Positions 53,817 to 61,658 of a stretch of 64,000 bases of DNA are shown here, piece by piece. The position numbers and the translations under genes are program-made. The stretch is from Microvirga ossetica (GTDB taxonomy: Bacteria > Pseudomonadota > Alphaproteobacteria > Rhizobiales > Beijerinckiaceae). Positions within the stretch are counted from its first letter, which is position 1; every line of letters starts with the position of its first letter. The notes under the pieces were generated by a model. That model saw only the letters and a list, made by a program, of their open reading frames with translations. It had not been told where the DNA came from and ran no database searches. The stretch covers positions 541,501 through 605,500 of the forward strand of contig NZ_CP016616.1 of NCBI RefSeq assembly GCF_002741015.1, in the 5' to 3' direction.

Positions 53817-54602
53817 TCACTCCGCCGTCCAACCGCCATCCATGGACAGATTGGTGCCCGTGATCTGGCTTGCCGCGTCCGAGCACAGGAAAACGGCGAG
53901 CGCCGCGACCTGATCGACCGTCACGAACTGCTTCGTCGGTTGTGCCTTGAGCAGGACGTCATTGATGACCTGCTCCCTTGTCATGTTGCGTGCCATCATG
54001 GTGTCGGGGATCTGCTTCTCGACCAGGGGCGTCCAGACGTAACCGGGACTGATGCAGTTGACCGTGATGCCGTCGGTCGCGATCTCGAGCGCCACGGTCT
54101 TGGTCAGGCCCGCGATGCCGTGCTTTGCGGCCACGTAGGCCGACTTGAAGGGCGAGGCGACGAGGGAATGGGCCGAGGCCGTGTTGATGATGCGGCCCCA
54201 TCCGCGCGCCTTCATGCCCGCCACCGCCGCGCGGGTCGCATGGAAGGCGGAGGACAGGTTGATGGCGATGACCTGGTCCCACTTCTCGACCGGAAAGTCC
54301 TCGATCGGCGAGACGAACTGGATGCCGGCATTGTTGACGAGGATATCGACGCTGCCGAAGGTCTTTTCGCCGAGACGCACCATCTCCTCGATTTCCTGCG
54401 GCTTGGTCATGTCGGCCGGCGAATAGATCGCCTTGACCCCGAACTCGCTCTCGATCCCGGCGCGGATCTTCTCGATCTCGCCCGCATCGCCGAAGCCGTT
54501 GAGGACGACATTCGCCCCCTCCTTTGCGAAGGCAAGGGCGATGGCATGGCCGATGCCGCTGGTCGAGCCGGTCACAACAGCGGATTTGAAGCAAAACATC
54601 AA
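53817..54602 (-). CDS. bdhA: 3-hydroxybutyrate dehydrogenase (SDR)
   Basis: 261 residues. The NAD(H) motif is TGSTSGIGHA near residue 11, with NAG at 91-93. The catalytic Ser143, Tyr156 and Lys160 are in place (TASAHSL and SAYVAAK). The pattern TASAHSLVASPFKSAYVAAK and the C-terminal GTNLSMDGGWTAE match D-3-hydroxybutyrate dehydrogenases, which interconvert 3-hydroxybutyrate and acetoacetate in PHB and ketone-body metabolism. Acetoacetate decarboxylase and a patatin-like lipase lie upstream on the same strand, which supports the assignment. Confidence 0.88.
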   Translation of the reverse strand: MMFCFKSAVVTGSTSGIGHAIALAFAKEGANVVLNGFGDAGEIEKIRAGIESEFGVKAIYSPADMTKPQEIEEMVRLGEKTFGSVDILVNNAGIQFVSPIEDFPVEKWDQVIAINLSSAFHATRAAVAGMKARGWGRIINTASAHSLVASPFKSAYVAAKHGIAGLTKTVALEIATDGITVNCISPGYVWTPLVEKQIPDTMMARNMTREQVINDVLLKAQPTKQFVTVDQVAALAVFLCSDAASQITGTNLSMDGGWTAE

Positions 54603-54815
54603 TGAAGCCTCCTTGTTGCTGTATCCAATCGTTCAGTCTGAAGCACTCGCCTTGAGTAGGAATCTCCCTACGATCCTCAACCCATCGACTGTGGCACCTT
54701 GTACGAGCTGGCGTTCGACCATTGCTCGTATGCGTTCACTCCGCATGTCTCGCGGGTCCTGATGACGGAACGACATTTCATCTTCGGCATCGTACCAAGC
54801 CCTTGCAGGACATTA

Positions 54816-54935
54816 TCAGTGGAAGAACAACACCCACCCAACCAATGCGAGCGGGGCAACAGCCCCAAGGCAAATGACACTGTGTTGCCTGTCATGCCAT
54901 GCCTTCCTGAACGCGTTGGCCACCTTGTGAGCCAT
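54816..54935 (-). CDS. 39-aa single-pass membrane protein
   Basis: Translation: MAHKVANAFRKAWHDRQHSV, then ICLGAVAPLALVGWVLFFH. An amphipathic basic N-terminus is followed by a hydrophobic helix of about 19 residues. It lies between the receiver-like gene and bdhA on the same strand and would be in their transcript. The ribosome site is weak. Proposed as a small membrane component of this cluster; I do not know its role. Confidence 0.45.
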   Translation of the reverse strand: MAHKVANAFRKAWHDRQHSVICLGAVAPLALVGWVLFFH

Positions 54936-54982
54936 CACGCAGTGAAATCTCGGTCTTGGACCGGCGCTAGCGACACGGCTTC

Positions 54983-55393
54983 TCAGGCCGCCTGGCTTGC
55001 CTCGGCCACGTCCGTTGTGAAAGTCGCCGTCTTCGCGGCCACAAGGGCCTGTTGAATGGCGTTGAATACCGCAACCGCGGTCGGCTGTTTCAAGACAAGA
55101 TCGCCGCGTGAAGACACTTCCTGCTCCGCGCCAGCCAAAATCACGACCCTGTTCTCGTGCACCTCATGGTACTGGTCAGCGAGAATCCAGCCGTCGACCA
55201 GGCCGGGCAGCACGGCACGTGTGTACAGCCAGCCGATGGGGTGGCTCCAGTCGCGCAAGGCCAGAAAGGCCCTCTCGCCCGTATCCGCCGTAATGACTTC
55301 ATGGGCTTGGGCGCTCAGCCACTGCGCGAGTGTCTCCCGCATAATCGGGTTGTCGTCGGCAATGAGGATCCGTTGAGGTTTAACCGCGCTCAT
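54983..55393 (-). CDS. response-regulator-like protein lacking the phospho-acceptor Asp
   Basis: 136 residues from the ATG at 55393, chosen for the GGAGAG upstream. The receiver fold is evident: QRILIADDNPIMRETLAQWL (acidic pocket Asp pair), then HEVITADTGERAFLALRDW. Where the phospho-acceptor Asp should be, the sequence is LYTRAVLPGLVDGW, with no Asp in the DxxMPG position; LKQPTAV keeps a Lys-Gln-Pro at the switch. It may act as an unphosphorylated receiver. Located in the acetoacetate/patatin cluster. Confidence 0.75.
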   Translation of the reverse strand: MSAVKPQRILIADDNPIMRETLAQWLSAQAHEVITADTGERAFLALRDWSHPIGWLYTRAVLPGLVDGWILADQYHEVHENRVVILAGAEQEVSSRGDLVLKQPTAVAVFNAIQQALVAAKTATFTTDVAEASQAA

Positions 55394-55533
55394 GGTGCTC
55401 TCCGGAATACGCCGAGGACTCTTTCGCCCATCAGCGCACCCTTTTTCGCTTTCCGTCTCAGTTCCGGGATGCATACTTGCTGTCCTGCATCGTATGCGAG
55501 CCACTGGTGATGATGGCTGCACTGGGGGAAACT

Positions 55534-56319
55534 TCATTCCGCAGGTTCGTAGCGTCTCTGTTTCCAGTGAGACGGCTCGGATGGCGCCAGATAGTCATGC
55601 GCGACCTTGCCGAGTCCGAGCGTCAGATCGGCCAGGATGTGGGTCGCCGAGACCACCTCCAGGATCGGCAGCTCCGCGATCGGCGCCAAGGCATGCGACC
55701 ACAGGTTCAGGGATGCCGGACCGGTCCAGGCCTCTTTCAAGTTGACGTCCTCCAGGTAATACTCAACGAGTTCGCAGATGCGCGTGGTGCCATCGACATG
55801 GGGAATGATCTTAAGCAGGAAGTTAGGCTCGCGAAGCGAGGTCATGACGCTTGCGAAATCGGCAGCCTGGTGCTTATAGCCCATTGTAGCGGTCGCGATG
55901 CGAACCGGACCGTAGTCGAGCGTGCCGACCAGGGCATCGACCTCCGTGCGCAGGGTGGGATTGGCAAGCTTCTTGGGGAAACCCCACAGCTCACGCCCCC
56001 CAGCAATGGGCGAATGGTCGTTGAGAAACATGCAATGGGTGTAACTACCTTTGCGGCCGCGGAACGAGACGGGAATGACCTGTCCGCTCTCGGTGTAATC
56101 GCCGAAGCCATTCGAGTCCGGCATGCGGATGAACTCGAACTTCACCAGCGGCTCGTCGATCTGGAGCGGTTCCGGGACGAGCACCCGAAGCTTCTTTGGG
56201 TCGGTCCGGTAGGTGATGATCAGATACTCCCGACTGCGAAAGCGATAGGGTCCGATCGGGTAGGCCGGGCTGGTCAGGGGCATTGCGAATGCTCTGGTCC
56301 GAACAATGTCTTCGTGCAT
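55534..56319 (-). CDS. adc: acetoacetate decarboxylase
   Basis: 261 residues from [20 protein letters not shown] (ATG 56319; ATG 56331 is an alternative). The catalytic pair appears as [15 protein letters not shown] with Lys116-Lys117, equal to the Schiff-base lysine and its neighbour in the clostridial enzyme; Glu77 in GDYTESG is the conserved acid. It converts acetoacetate to acetone and CO2. Its neighbours are 3-hydroxybutyrate dehydrogenase and a patatin-like hydrolase, which fits the breakdown of PHB-derived or ketone-body intermediates. It starts about 140 bases after the patatin stop codon. Confidence 0.92.
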   Translation of the reverse strand: MHEDIVRTRAFAMPLTSPAYPIGPYRFRSREYLIITYRTDPKKLRVLVPEPLQIDEPLVKFEFIRMPDSNGFGDYTESGQVIPVSFRGRKGSYTHCMFLNDHSPIAGGRELWGFPKKLANPTLRTEVDALVGTLDYGPVRIATATMGYKHQAADFASVMTSLREPNFLLKIIPHVDGTTRICELVEYYLEDVNLKEAWTGPASLNLWSHALAPIAELPILEVVSATHILADLTLGLGKVAHDYLAPSEPSHWKQRRYEPAE

Positions 56320-56460
56320 AGCTAAACTCATCTGTGTTCGATTGAGCGGGTCGCGAGTGCGGCAGACCGACTCGCAGACCACAGAGGTTGGTGCGCAGAT
56401 CAGCCGCGCTTGACACTTTCGGCGCAGGATGTTCCCAGCGCTCGATACTCTCGTTGCGCG

Positions 56461-57633
56461 CTACTCCCGCCCATCCTTAACGAGATCGAATGTGCGAACC
56501 CCCTCCTGATCGTCGGGGCGCCGCAACACCTCGGGATGGCGTAACGTGCGCACCGCATCATGATAACCGGCGCGCCAGTGCTCCTCCATCGATAACCGGG
56601 AAAACTCGTAGTCCTTTGAGTGGCCTTCGTAGTGTTTCGACCGGTAAATCAGCTGGATGATGTTGTACGCTTTGCGGTCCGCCTCCGGGCTGAGTAGCTT
56701 TGCCTCGTCGCTGGTTCGCAGATCGTCCGGCAGATTCGACAGGAGGCTTGCGAGCGCATTGCGCAGATGCTGTACGCGCTTGAACTGGTCGGTGCTGGCG
56801 CGCGTCCGGCTGGAATACTGGATCTCCTTGTGCCGCGTCCCGACCTCGGCCAAGTTGCGGGGCAGTTCGCCGTGGGCATTCCACAGGTCGACCTGGAACG
56901 CGAGCGTATCCTGCCGCCGGCCCGCATCGACCACCCAGTCGAGCGGCGTGTTCGAGATGAGCCCGCCGTCCCAATAGTATTCGCCGTCGATCTCCACTGC
57001 TGGGAAGCCGGGCGGCAGCGATCCGCTCGCCATCACATGCTCAGGTCGGATTGTGTGCGTGGTGTTATCGAAATAGACGAAATTGCCGGTGCGCACATTC
57101 ACAGCCCCGACGCTGAAGCGCATCGCGCCCGCATTGATCCGGTCGAAGTCGACAACGCGCTCCAACGTGCTTTTCAGGTGTTTGGTCTCGTAGAAGCTCG
57201 TCGCCTCGGGGACACCATCCGGGTGCAGCCAGGGAACCGGCAGCCGGGGCGTGAAAAAGCTCGCAGCCCCACTGACGAGGGCACAGGTCGCGCTCACCTG
57301 GTTGAAGAGGGCGCGCGCGAGGTCACCTTTGGGGGTGATGGTATGGAGGGCGCTGGACCAGTCGAGCAGCGGGTTGGCAGAGATCTCCTGCCAAAATGTG
57401 CGCAGCTTGGCGACACGCTCGGTCGGCTCGTTTCCCGCGATGATTGCAGAGTTGATGGCGCCGATCGAGACGCCGGCGACCCAGTCGGGATCGATCCCGG
57501 CCTCCGCGAGAGCTTCGTAGACGCCGGCCTGATAGGCCCCGAGCGCACCGCCACCCTGCAACACCAATGCGACGCATTCGAACGGGAGGTGTCGGTTGGC
57601 GGCCGCTAGATGTGGTTGGACTTGAATGTTCAT
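56461..57633 (-). CDS. patatin-like phospholipase/hydrolase
   Basis: 390 residues. Patatin motifs: oxyanion hole LVLQGGGALGAYQ at 23-35, nucleophile Ser56 in GVSIG, and catalytic Asp222 in WDGG. A C-terminal helical extension (from about 290) contains PEVLRRPDDQEGVRTFDLVK. Patatins hydrolyse acyl esters; in PHB-using Rhizobiales a homologue is often coded beside acetoacetate decarboxylase and bdhA. The gene starts about 20 bases after the small upstream gene and about 250 bases from copy C of the LysR promoter repeat. Confidence 0.9.
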   Translation of the reverse strand: MNIQVQPHLAAANRHLPFECVALVLQGGGALGAYQAGVYEALAEAGIDPDWVAGVSIGAINSAIIAGNEPTERVAKLRTFWQEISANPLLDWSSALHTITPKGDLARALFNQVSATCALVSGAASFFTPRLPVPWLHPDGVPEATSFYETKHLKSTLERVVDFDRINAGAMRFSVGAVNVRTGNFVYFDNTTHTIRPEHVMASGSLPPGFPAVEIDGEYYWDGGLISNTPLDWVVDAGRRQDTLAFQVDLWNAHGELPRNLAEVGTRHKEIQYSSRTRASTDQFKRVQHLRNALASLLSNLPDDLRTSDEAKLLSPEADRKAYNIIQLIYRSKHYEGHSKDYEFSRLSMEEHWRAGYHDAVRTLRHPEVLRRPDDQEGVRTFDLVKDGRE

Positions 57634-57651
57634 GGCAGGTGTTCCTTCGCC

Positions 57652-57870
57652 TCAATGGCTTGTGGCCGCTGCCACCGCGCGAACCCACGGCGCTGTCCGC
57701 GATCGGTTGACAATGTGAGTGATCGTGCGGACCGACCGGGCCTCAAGCTCTTCGTTTAATGTGACCTCGCTGCGATAGCCCATCGGCAGAATGCCGGTCA
57801 GCATCAAGCGGTTAGGTTGCAGCAACATTCTGGTCTCCGCATCCATGTGGCCTGCCACCAGTGCATACAT
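57652..57870 (-). CDS. small hypothetical protein ahead of patatin
   Basis: 72 residues with a short N-terminal Met-rich part and a basic/Ala-rich C-terminus (TITHIVNRSRTAPWVRAVAA). Starts at residue 9 (MDAETRMLLQ) are also possible. The family is not recognised. It opens the patatin/decarboxylase/dehydrogenase transcript and lies only 15 bases from the end of copy C of the LysR promoter repeat. Confidence 0.5.
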   Translation of the reverse strand: MYALVAGHMDAETRMLLQPNRLMLTGILPMGYRSEVTLNEELEARSVRTITHIVNRSRTAPWVRAVAAATSH

Positions 57871-58173
57871 TGCCGAATTTACCTGGGTCCAATATATTGT
57901 TCTAGGTTTTACGATTGACTAAACATATCAATGGATCTGCGTCAGCCCCGGTATTTCGTCAGCTCGACCATAGCAGTCCATCTCCCGCCGTCCCGACCCT
58001 AGACGCCTCCGCGTTCCTGGCAAACAATGATGCCTGCGGGTACTTTTCGAGGCTCGACCAACTCGTCATGACCGGACCCGCCTTGACCAACGTCAACGAC
58101 TTTCGTGCCATCTTGATCAGGTGATTGCATTCGAGGGCAAGAACGATCGGCCTCAGGGGCTTGGAGACCTACG
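57871..58173. other. divergent gap with lost lysR start
   Basis: Apart from copy C of the LysR promoter repeat no feature is supported; the plus frame after the lost start has no LysR similarity beyond the first dozen codons. It separates the patatin cluster (minus) from the UPF0303 gene (plus). Confidence 0.4.
57886..57954 (+). promoter_or_regulatory. LysR promoter repeat, copy C (upstream of patatin cluster)
   Basis: GGTCCAATATATTGTT is identical to copy A; then TTTACGATTGA, then CATATCAATGGATCTGCGTC. The former lysR start reads MDLRQPRYFVSS and then diverges. Only the promoter and about a dozen codons of a lost lysR gene remain. Confidence 0.65.
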
Positions 58174-58650
58174 ATGAACGACAGCAATAGTCTTGATGCT
58201 CTCCTGGCAGAGGAACAGGAGTTACAGTTTCCGTCTTTCAGCGCCGATGTCGCCTGGACACTCGGCAGCCACATCTACCAGCGTGCGAAAGCCGCCTCCC
58301 TTCCGATCGCAATCGAGGTTTCGAGGAATGGCCAGCAACTGTTCTTTGCAGCACTGCCTGGAGCAACGCCGGACAATGCCGAGTGGATTCGCCGGAAACG
58401 GGCGGTCGTACAACGCTTCCACCACAGCTCCCTCTACATGTCCGTCGAGGCAGAGGTGAAGGGGCGCCCGTTCTTGCAGCGTTACGGGCTGTCCGAGCAG
58501 GAGTATGCGGCAGCAGGCGGTGGGTTCCCCATATTCGTCGGGGAGACCGGTTGTATCGGTGCGGTCGTCGTCAGTGGCCTTCCCCAACTCGAAGACCATC
58601 GCCTTGTGACCGAGGCAATCCGGGAGACGATCACCCGACTGACCGCATAG
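58174..58650 (+). CDS. UPF0303/heme-degrading-domain protein
   Basis: 158 residues. The family signature runs through LLAEEQELQFPSFSADVAWT, GSHIYQRAKAASLPIAIEVS, QLFFAALPGATPDNAEWIRR, KRAVVQRFHHSSLYM and GGFPIFVGETGCIGAVVVSG. The fold is that of the HbpS/GlcG-type small alpha/beta proteins; some members bind or degrade heme. ATG 58174 has GGAG about 10 bases upstream. Cytosolic. It is followed by the broken Dabb gene. Confidence 0.85.
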   Translation: MNDSNSLDALLAEEQELQFPSFSADVAWTLGSHIYQRAKAASLPIAIEVSRNGQQLFFAALPGATPDNAEWIRRKRAVVQRFHHSSLYMSVEAEVKGRPFLQRYGLSEQEYAAAGGGFPIFVGETGCIGAVVVSGLPQLEDHRLVTEAIRETITRLTA

Positions 58651-58686
58651 CATTCCCCGCAAGATCGCAGGTCCGGACTTCAACCC

Positions 58687-58994
58687 ATGATCCGACACAT
58701 CGTACTCGTCCAGTTTCGGAAAGAGGTCGATGAGCACCAGATCGCGGCCCTGTTCGGCGAAATCGAAGCTCTCCAGCCGCGCGTCCCGGGCATGCTCCGG
58801 GTTGTCTTCGGACAAAGCCTTGAGCTCGAGAAATTCGAGAAGGGATTCCGACACGGGTTCATCGTAGAGTTCGATGGTCGGCCGCCCTGGAGGCCTACCA
58901 GAACAACGAGGACCATCGCCGGACGGGCGCCCGGCTCGTGGGAGCGGCCGAGGGTGGTCTTGAGGGCATCCTTGTTTTCCACCTCTCAGCCTGA
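58687..58994 (+). pseudogene. Dabb-family (stress-responsive A/B barrel) protein, frameshifted
   Basis: Up to about residue 62 the frame matches Dabb proteins (MIRHIVLVQFRKEVDEHQIA, RVVFGQSLELEKFEKGFRHG, FIVEFD). After 58873 the family continues in another frame: WSAALEAYQNNEDHRRTGAR, then LVGAAEGGLEGILVFHLSA ending at TGA 58994. A one-base deletion explains the break. The intact protein would be a ~100-aa dimeric ferredoxin-like barrel of unknown substrate. A sequencing error is the main alternative. Confidence 0.75.
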
Positions 58995-59065
58995 GAATTT
59001 GCGGTATGTAGCCGCTGTTCAATTCTGCCCAACTACTTCCAGCCCTCGAAGGGCTGCATAGGGTC

Positions 59066-59214
59066 GAGGCTGTGTCAAAACTCGAACAAGTCCCACTTCG
59101 ACGAAGTATTTGTACAACTTCGCCCCCGTGTACCGGAGACTTCACTGTCTATCGAGGCTTGCAAGAAATTAAATTGCTCTACGGACCGACCCGTTCGCGT
59201 TTTGACACACTCTC
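59066..59214. mobile_element. MITE, 149 bp with ~19-bp inverted ends
   Basis: Left end GAGGCTGTGTCAAAACTCG; right end, read in reverse, GAGAGTGTGTCAAAACGCG. The two share TGTGTCAAAAC and the outer GAG. A GGTC tetranucleotide flanks both sides (59062-59065 and 59215-59218), fitting a 4-bp target duplication. The interior holds no transposase. Terminal TGTGTCAAAAC repeats are known from full-length bacterial IS elements, so a parent element probably exists elsewhere in the genome. Confidence 0.65.
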
Positions 59215-59248
59215 GGTCAGGAAAGGATGAATCCGGTCCGTCCGGAAC

Positions 59249-59304
59249 GTCCGGTCCTCCCGCCTGATGCGGACATTCGGTCTCTACTTCGCTCATGTGC
59301 CAAC
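59249..59304 (+). repeat. dispersed GCGGACATTC repeat, copy 3
   Basis: Same block order as at 5695: GTCCGG, CTCCC, GCGGACATTC, GTCTCTACTTC, GTGCCA. Confidence 0.5.
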
Positions 59305-59402
59305 GGGATACCTTCCAAGCTCAAACCATCGATCACGCTGACCTTTCAAAGGCTCACGGGTAAATGGATAGAAATTCTTGGAGACGTCTTTATCATAGGC
59401 CC

Positions 59403-60392
59403 CTATCCTGACTGCTGAGGCACCTGCAGCTCGGTACGCCGACCGGTCTTCAATGCCTCCAAAGTCTTCTCAGCAATGTAGCTCGCCATATAGCCGTCCC
59501 AAGACGACGATGCGTTGTCGTCGAGGGAACCGGCATGAATAGCATTGACCCACGCCTGATCCTGCAGGCGATACGCATCCGCGAAACGGGGTATCCAGTT
59601 CGCTGGGAAGGCTGCCCTATCAGATCCCTCGTAGAGGACGGACGTCAGGGCGGGTTGGCCCATGCGGGCCCCTCCCCGTTCGCACACCGCTTCTGCATGG
59701 ACGTGGTAGCCGTAGCCCGCATTCAAGAAGACTTCTGTCGAGACAATCGCGCCATTCTCGGCCTCCAATGTAATCAGGAGCGGGTCGGCAGCAGCCTCGG
59801 ACCGGTCGCTGGTGAACGCCACAACAGTTACAGCCTTGAACTCCGTGCCGAGCAACCAGCGGCTGATGTCGATTTCATGCACGAATGAATTTGTGACCGC
59901 CATGTCTGCGGTAAACCAGTCCGGCGCGGCCCGATTGCGATGCTGATTGTGAAGGATGCGGATCTTGCCAAGGGCTCCCGCCTGCAGAGTAGCTTTTAGT
60001 TCTCTGTAGGTCGGGTCATACCGACGCATATAGCCGGTGTGAACGAGCTTCCGACCAGCAGCGCGCTCAGCATCGACGATGCGAAGACAATCTTCGGACG
60101 TTGCAGCGAGGGGCTTTTCGCAAAGGACGTGCTTTCCAGCATGGATAGCCGCGAGAACAAAATCGCCGTGCGTATGATCAGGCGAGGCAATGATGACAGC
60201 CTGAATGTCTGAACTGTCGATCAACTTAAGTGGATCAGTCTCAACCAGTGCGTCGCCTGCGGCTTCCCTGGCCCGAGCTGGATCGGCATCTGCCACGGCC
60301 ACGAGATGTGCCCCGGATACATGGCTGCGGATAAGGCGGGCGTGATCCGAACCCATCACGCCAGCACCAATGACTCCAACCCCAATACTCAT
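59403..60392 (-). CDS. Gfo/Idh/MocA-family oxidoreductase (inositol-dehydrogenase-like)
   Basis: 329 residues from the ATG at 60392. N-terminal Rossmann motif GVGVIGAGVMGSDHARLI; the conserved EKPLA motif (LCEKPLAA) and the C-terminal GFO_IDH_MocA domain with NSFVHEIDISRWLLG and the catalytic His in that stretch. It would oxidise a cyclic polyol or sugar using NAD(P). It lies after another Gfo/Idh/MocA gene on the same strand, near a SDR and sugar-ABC gene, consistent with catabolism of a sugar or inositol. Confidence 0.85.
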   Translation of the reverse strand: MSIGVGVIGAGVMGSDHARLIRSHVSGAHLVAVADADPARAREAAGDALVETDPLKLIDSSDIQAVIIASPDHTHGDFVLAAIHAGKHVLCEKPLAATSEDCLRIVDAERAAGRKLVHTGYMRRYDPTYRELKATLQAGALGKIRILHNQHRNRAAPDWFTADMAVTNSFVHEIDISRWLLGTEFKAVTVVAFTSDRSEAAADPLLITLEAENGAIVSTEVFLNAGYGYHVHAEAVCERGGARMGQPALTSVLYEGSDRAAFPANWIPRFADAYRLQDQAWVNAIHAGSLDDNASSSWDGYMASYIAEKTLEALKTGRRTELQVPQQSG

Positions 60393-60557
60393 AGCATGTC
60401 CTTCCACATACAGTTTGCTGGCCAGTGCCTATGGTTCAGGTCCAATGCCGACTTTCGTCAACTGACCCTTCCTGAAACGGTCAAACCGGCCTTCATATTG
60501 GATGCATAGCGGCACGATATCCTGTGCTGACCTCAAGACGCCGAGACGCCGCCCTGT

Positions 60558-61634
60558 TCATAAAACGAGCCTTCGTTCCACCGGCGGAAATGCGCGAACC
60601 GCGCTTTGTACCACTTGTGAGAGGCTCGGCGGTGACTCAATCCGCTGTGACTGTCCTGTTCGAGCCGCAGCCTCGATCGCCAGAAGAGCTCGAACGTCTG
60701 CCAACCCTTCTTGACCATCCGCTTCAGGCGGTTTGTCCTGAAGAATGCAATCAGAGAAGTATGCGACTTGGCCACTGAAGTGATCAACCTGCGGAAAGGA
60801 TCTCTCCGTAACCTGGCCGTCCCTGGTCAGCCTCATCCGCGTCGCAGTTTCGAATTTGAAACCCGGCGACATTTCGAGTTCCCCTTTTGAGCCGATGACG
60901 CGGTACATATCGAGAGGGGCCGCACCGAAACTTGCAACGAACGTGGCGATCCGGTCTCCGGGGAATCTGAGCGTGGCACAGATCGTCTCTTCCACCTCGG
61001 CGAACCGCAGATCCTTGTCGCCGTGCCCTCCGATAGCGACCGCCTCACAAGGTTCGCTGTTGAAGACATGGCGGGCAGCATTGAGGCAATAGACGCCAAT
61101 GTCCTGCAATGGGCCTCCCCAATGTTCGCCTTTCAAGCGGTGGTTCGACTCGGCTGATTGGAAGCTGAACACGGAGATGAACACCCGTGGGTCGCCGATG
61201 TCACCACGGCGGATCGCCTCCAAGGCTTCAACAGTCCCCGGTTCGTAATGAAGGCGGTATGCGGTCATCAATTTGGCCCCCGACCGATCGGCAGCGGCGA
61301 TCATGGCCTCGCACTCCGCGACTGACGTCGCCAAGGGCTTTTCGACCAAGACGTGTACGCCTGCATTAGCAGCTCTGATCGCGTAGTCAGCATGCATCGA
61401 GTTTGGGAGCGCAATATAGACAGCGTCCACTACCCCTGTGCCGAGCATCTCCTCGTACTGATCGTAGCCAAAGACATGCTCTATGCCATAAAAGTCAGCC
61501 AGCTTGAGTGCATTGGCCCTGCTTCCGGTCACAATAGCCGTTATGACCGAGTTTCCGGTTTGGTCGACACTGGGCATGAAGGCCTCTTGTGAGATCCAAC
61601 CTGCCCCAACGACGGCATAACGAACCTTTTTCAA
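60558..61634 (-). CDS. Gfo/Idh/MocA-family oxidoreductase, TTG start
   Basis: 358 residues from a TTG at 61634 (LKKVRYAVVGAGWISQ). The strong ribosome site GGGAGGGAG just upstream, and family alignment, decide this start over the 25 extra upstream codons. Rossmann motif VVGAGWISQEA; EKPLA in LVEKPLATS; then the conserved AYRLHYEPGTVEALEAI and HWGGPLQDIGVYCLNAAR, where Asp and His are expected to act in catalysis. Similar to glucose-fructose-oxidoreductase-like enzymes. The substrate is unknown. It is the promoter-proximal gene of a minus-strand pair. Confidence 0.82.
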   Translation of the reverse strand: MKKVRYAVVGAGWISQEAFMPSVDQTGNSVITAIVTGSRANALKLADFYGIEHVFGYDQYEEMLGTGVVDAVYIALPNSMHADYAIRAANAGVHVLVEKPLATSVAECEAMIAAADRSGAKLMTAYRLHYEPGTVEALEAIRRGDIGDPRVFISVFSFQSAESNHRLKGEHWGGPLQDIGVYCLNAARHVFNSEPCEAVAIGGHGDKDLRFAEVEETICATLRFPGDRIATFVASFGAAPLDMYRVIGSKGELEMSPGFKFETATRMRLTRDGQVTERSFPQVDHFSGQVAYFSDCILQDKPPEADGQEGLADVRALLAIEAAARTGQSQRIESPPSLSQVVQSAVRAFPPVERRLVL

Positions 61635-61658
61635 TGCTCCCTCCCTATAGGGCAATAC
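61626..61658 (-). promoter_or_regulatory. ribosome site favouring a TTG start
   Basis: The reverse strand reads GGGAGGGAGCA directly before TTG AAA AAG (start 61634). No ATG is suitably placed, so TTG initiation is proposed. Confidence 0.6.

Larger units (their letters stand above)
58995..59402. other. gap holding a MITE and a dispersed repeat
   Basis: No gene. It contains the MITE at 59066-59214 and copy 3 of the GCGGACATTC repeat at 59249-59304. Confidence 0.5.

Noticed and set aside
53421..54605. 394-codon plus-strand frame across the end of lysR and opposite bdhA
   Set aside because: It overlaps two genes with intact family motifs; no start signal or recognisable domain.
59075..59296. 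73-codon minus-strand frame
   Set aside because: It lies mostly inside the MITE and its terminal repeat, so it is not an independent gene.
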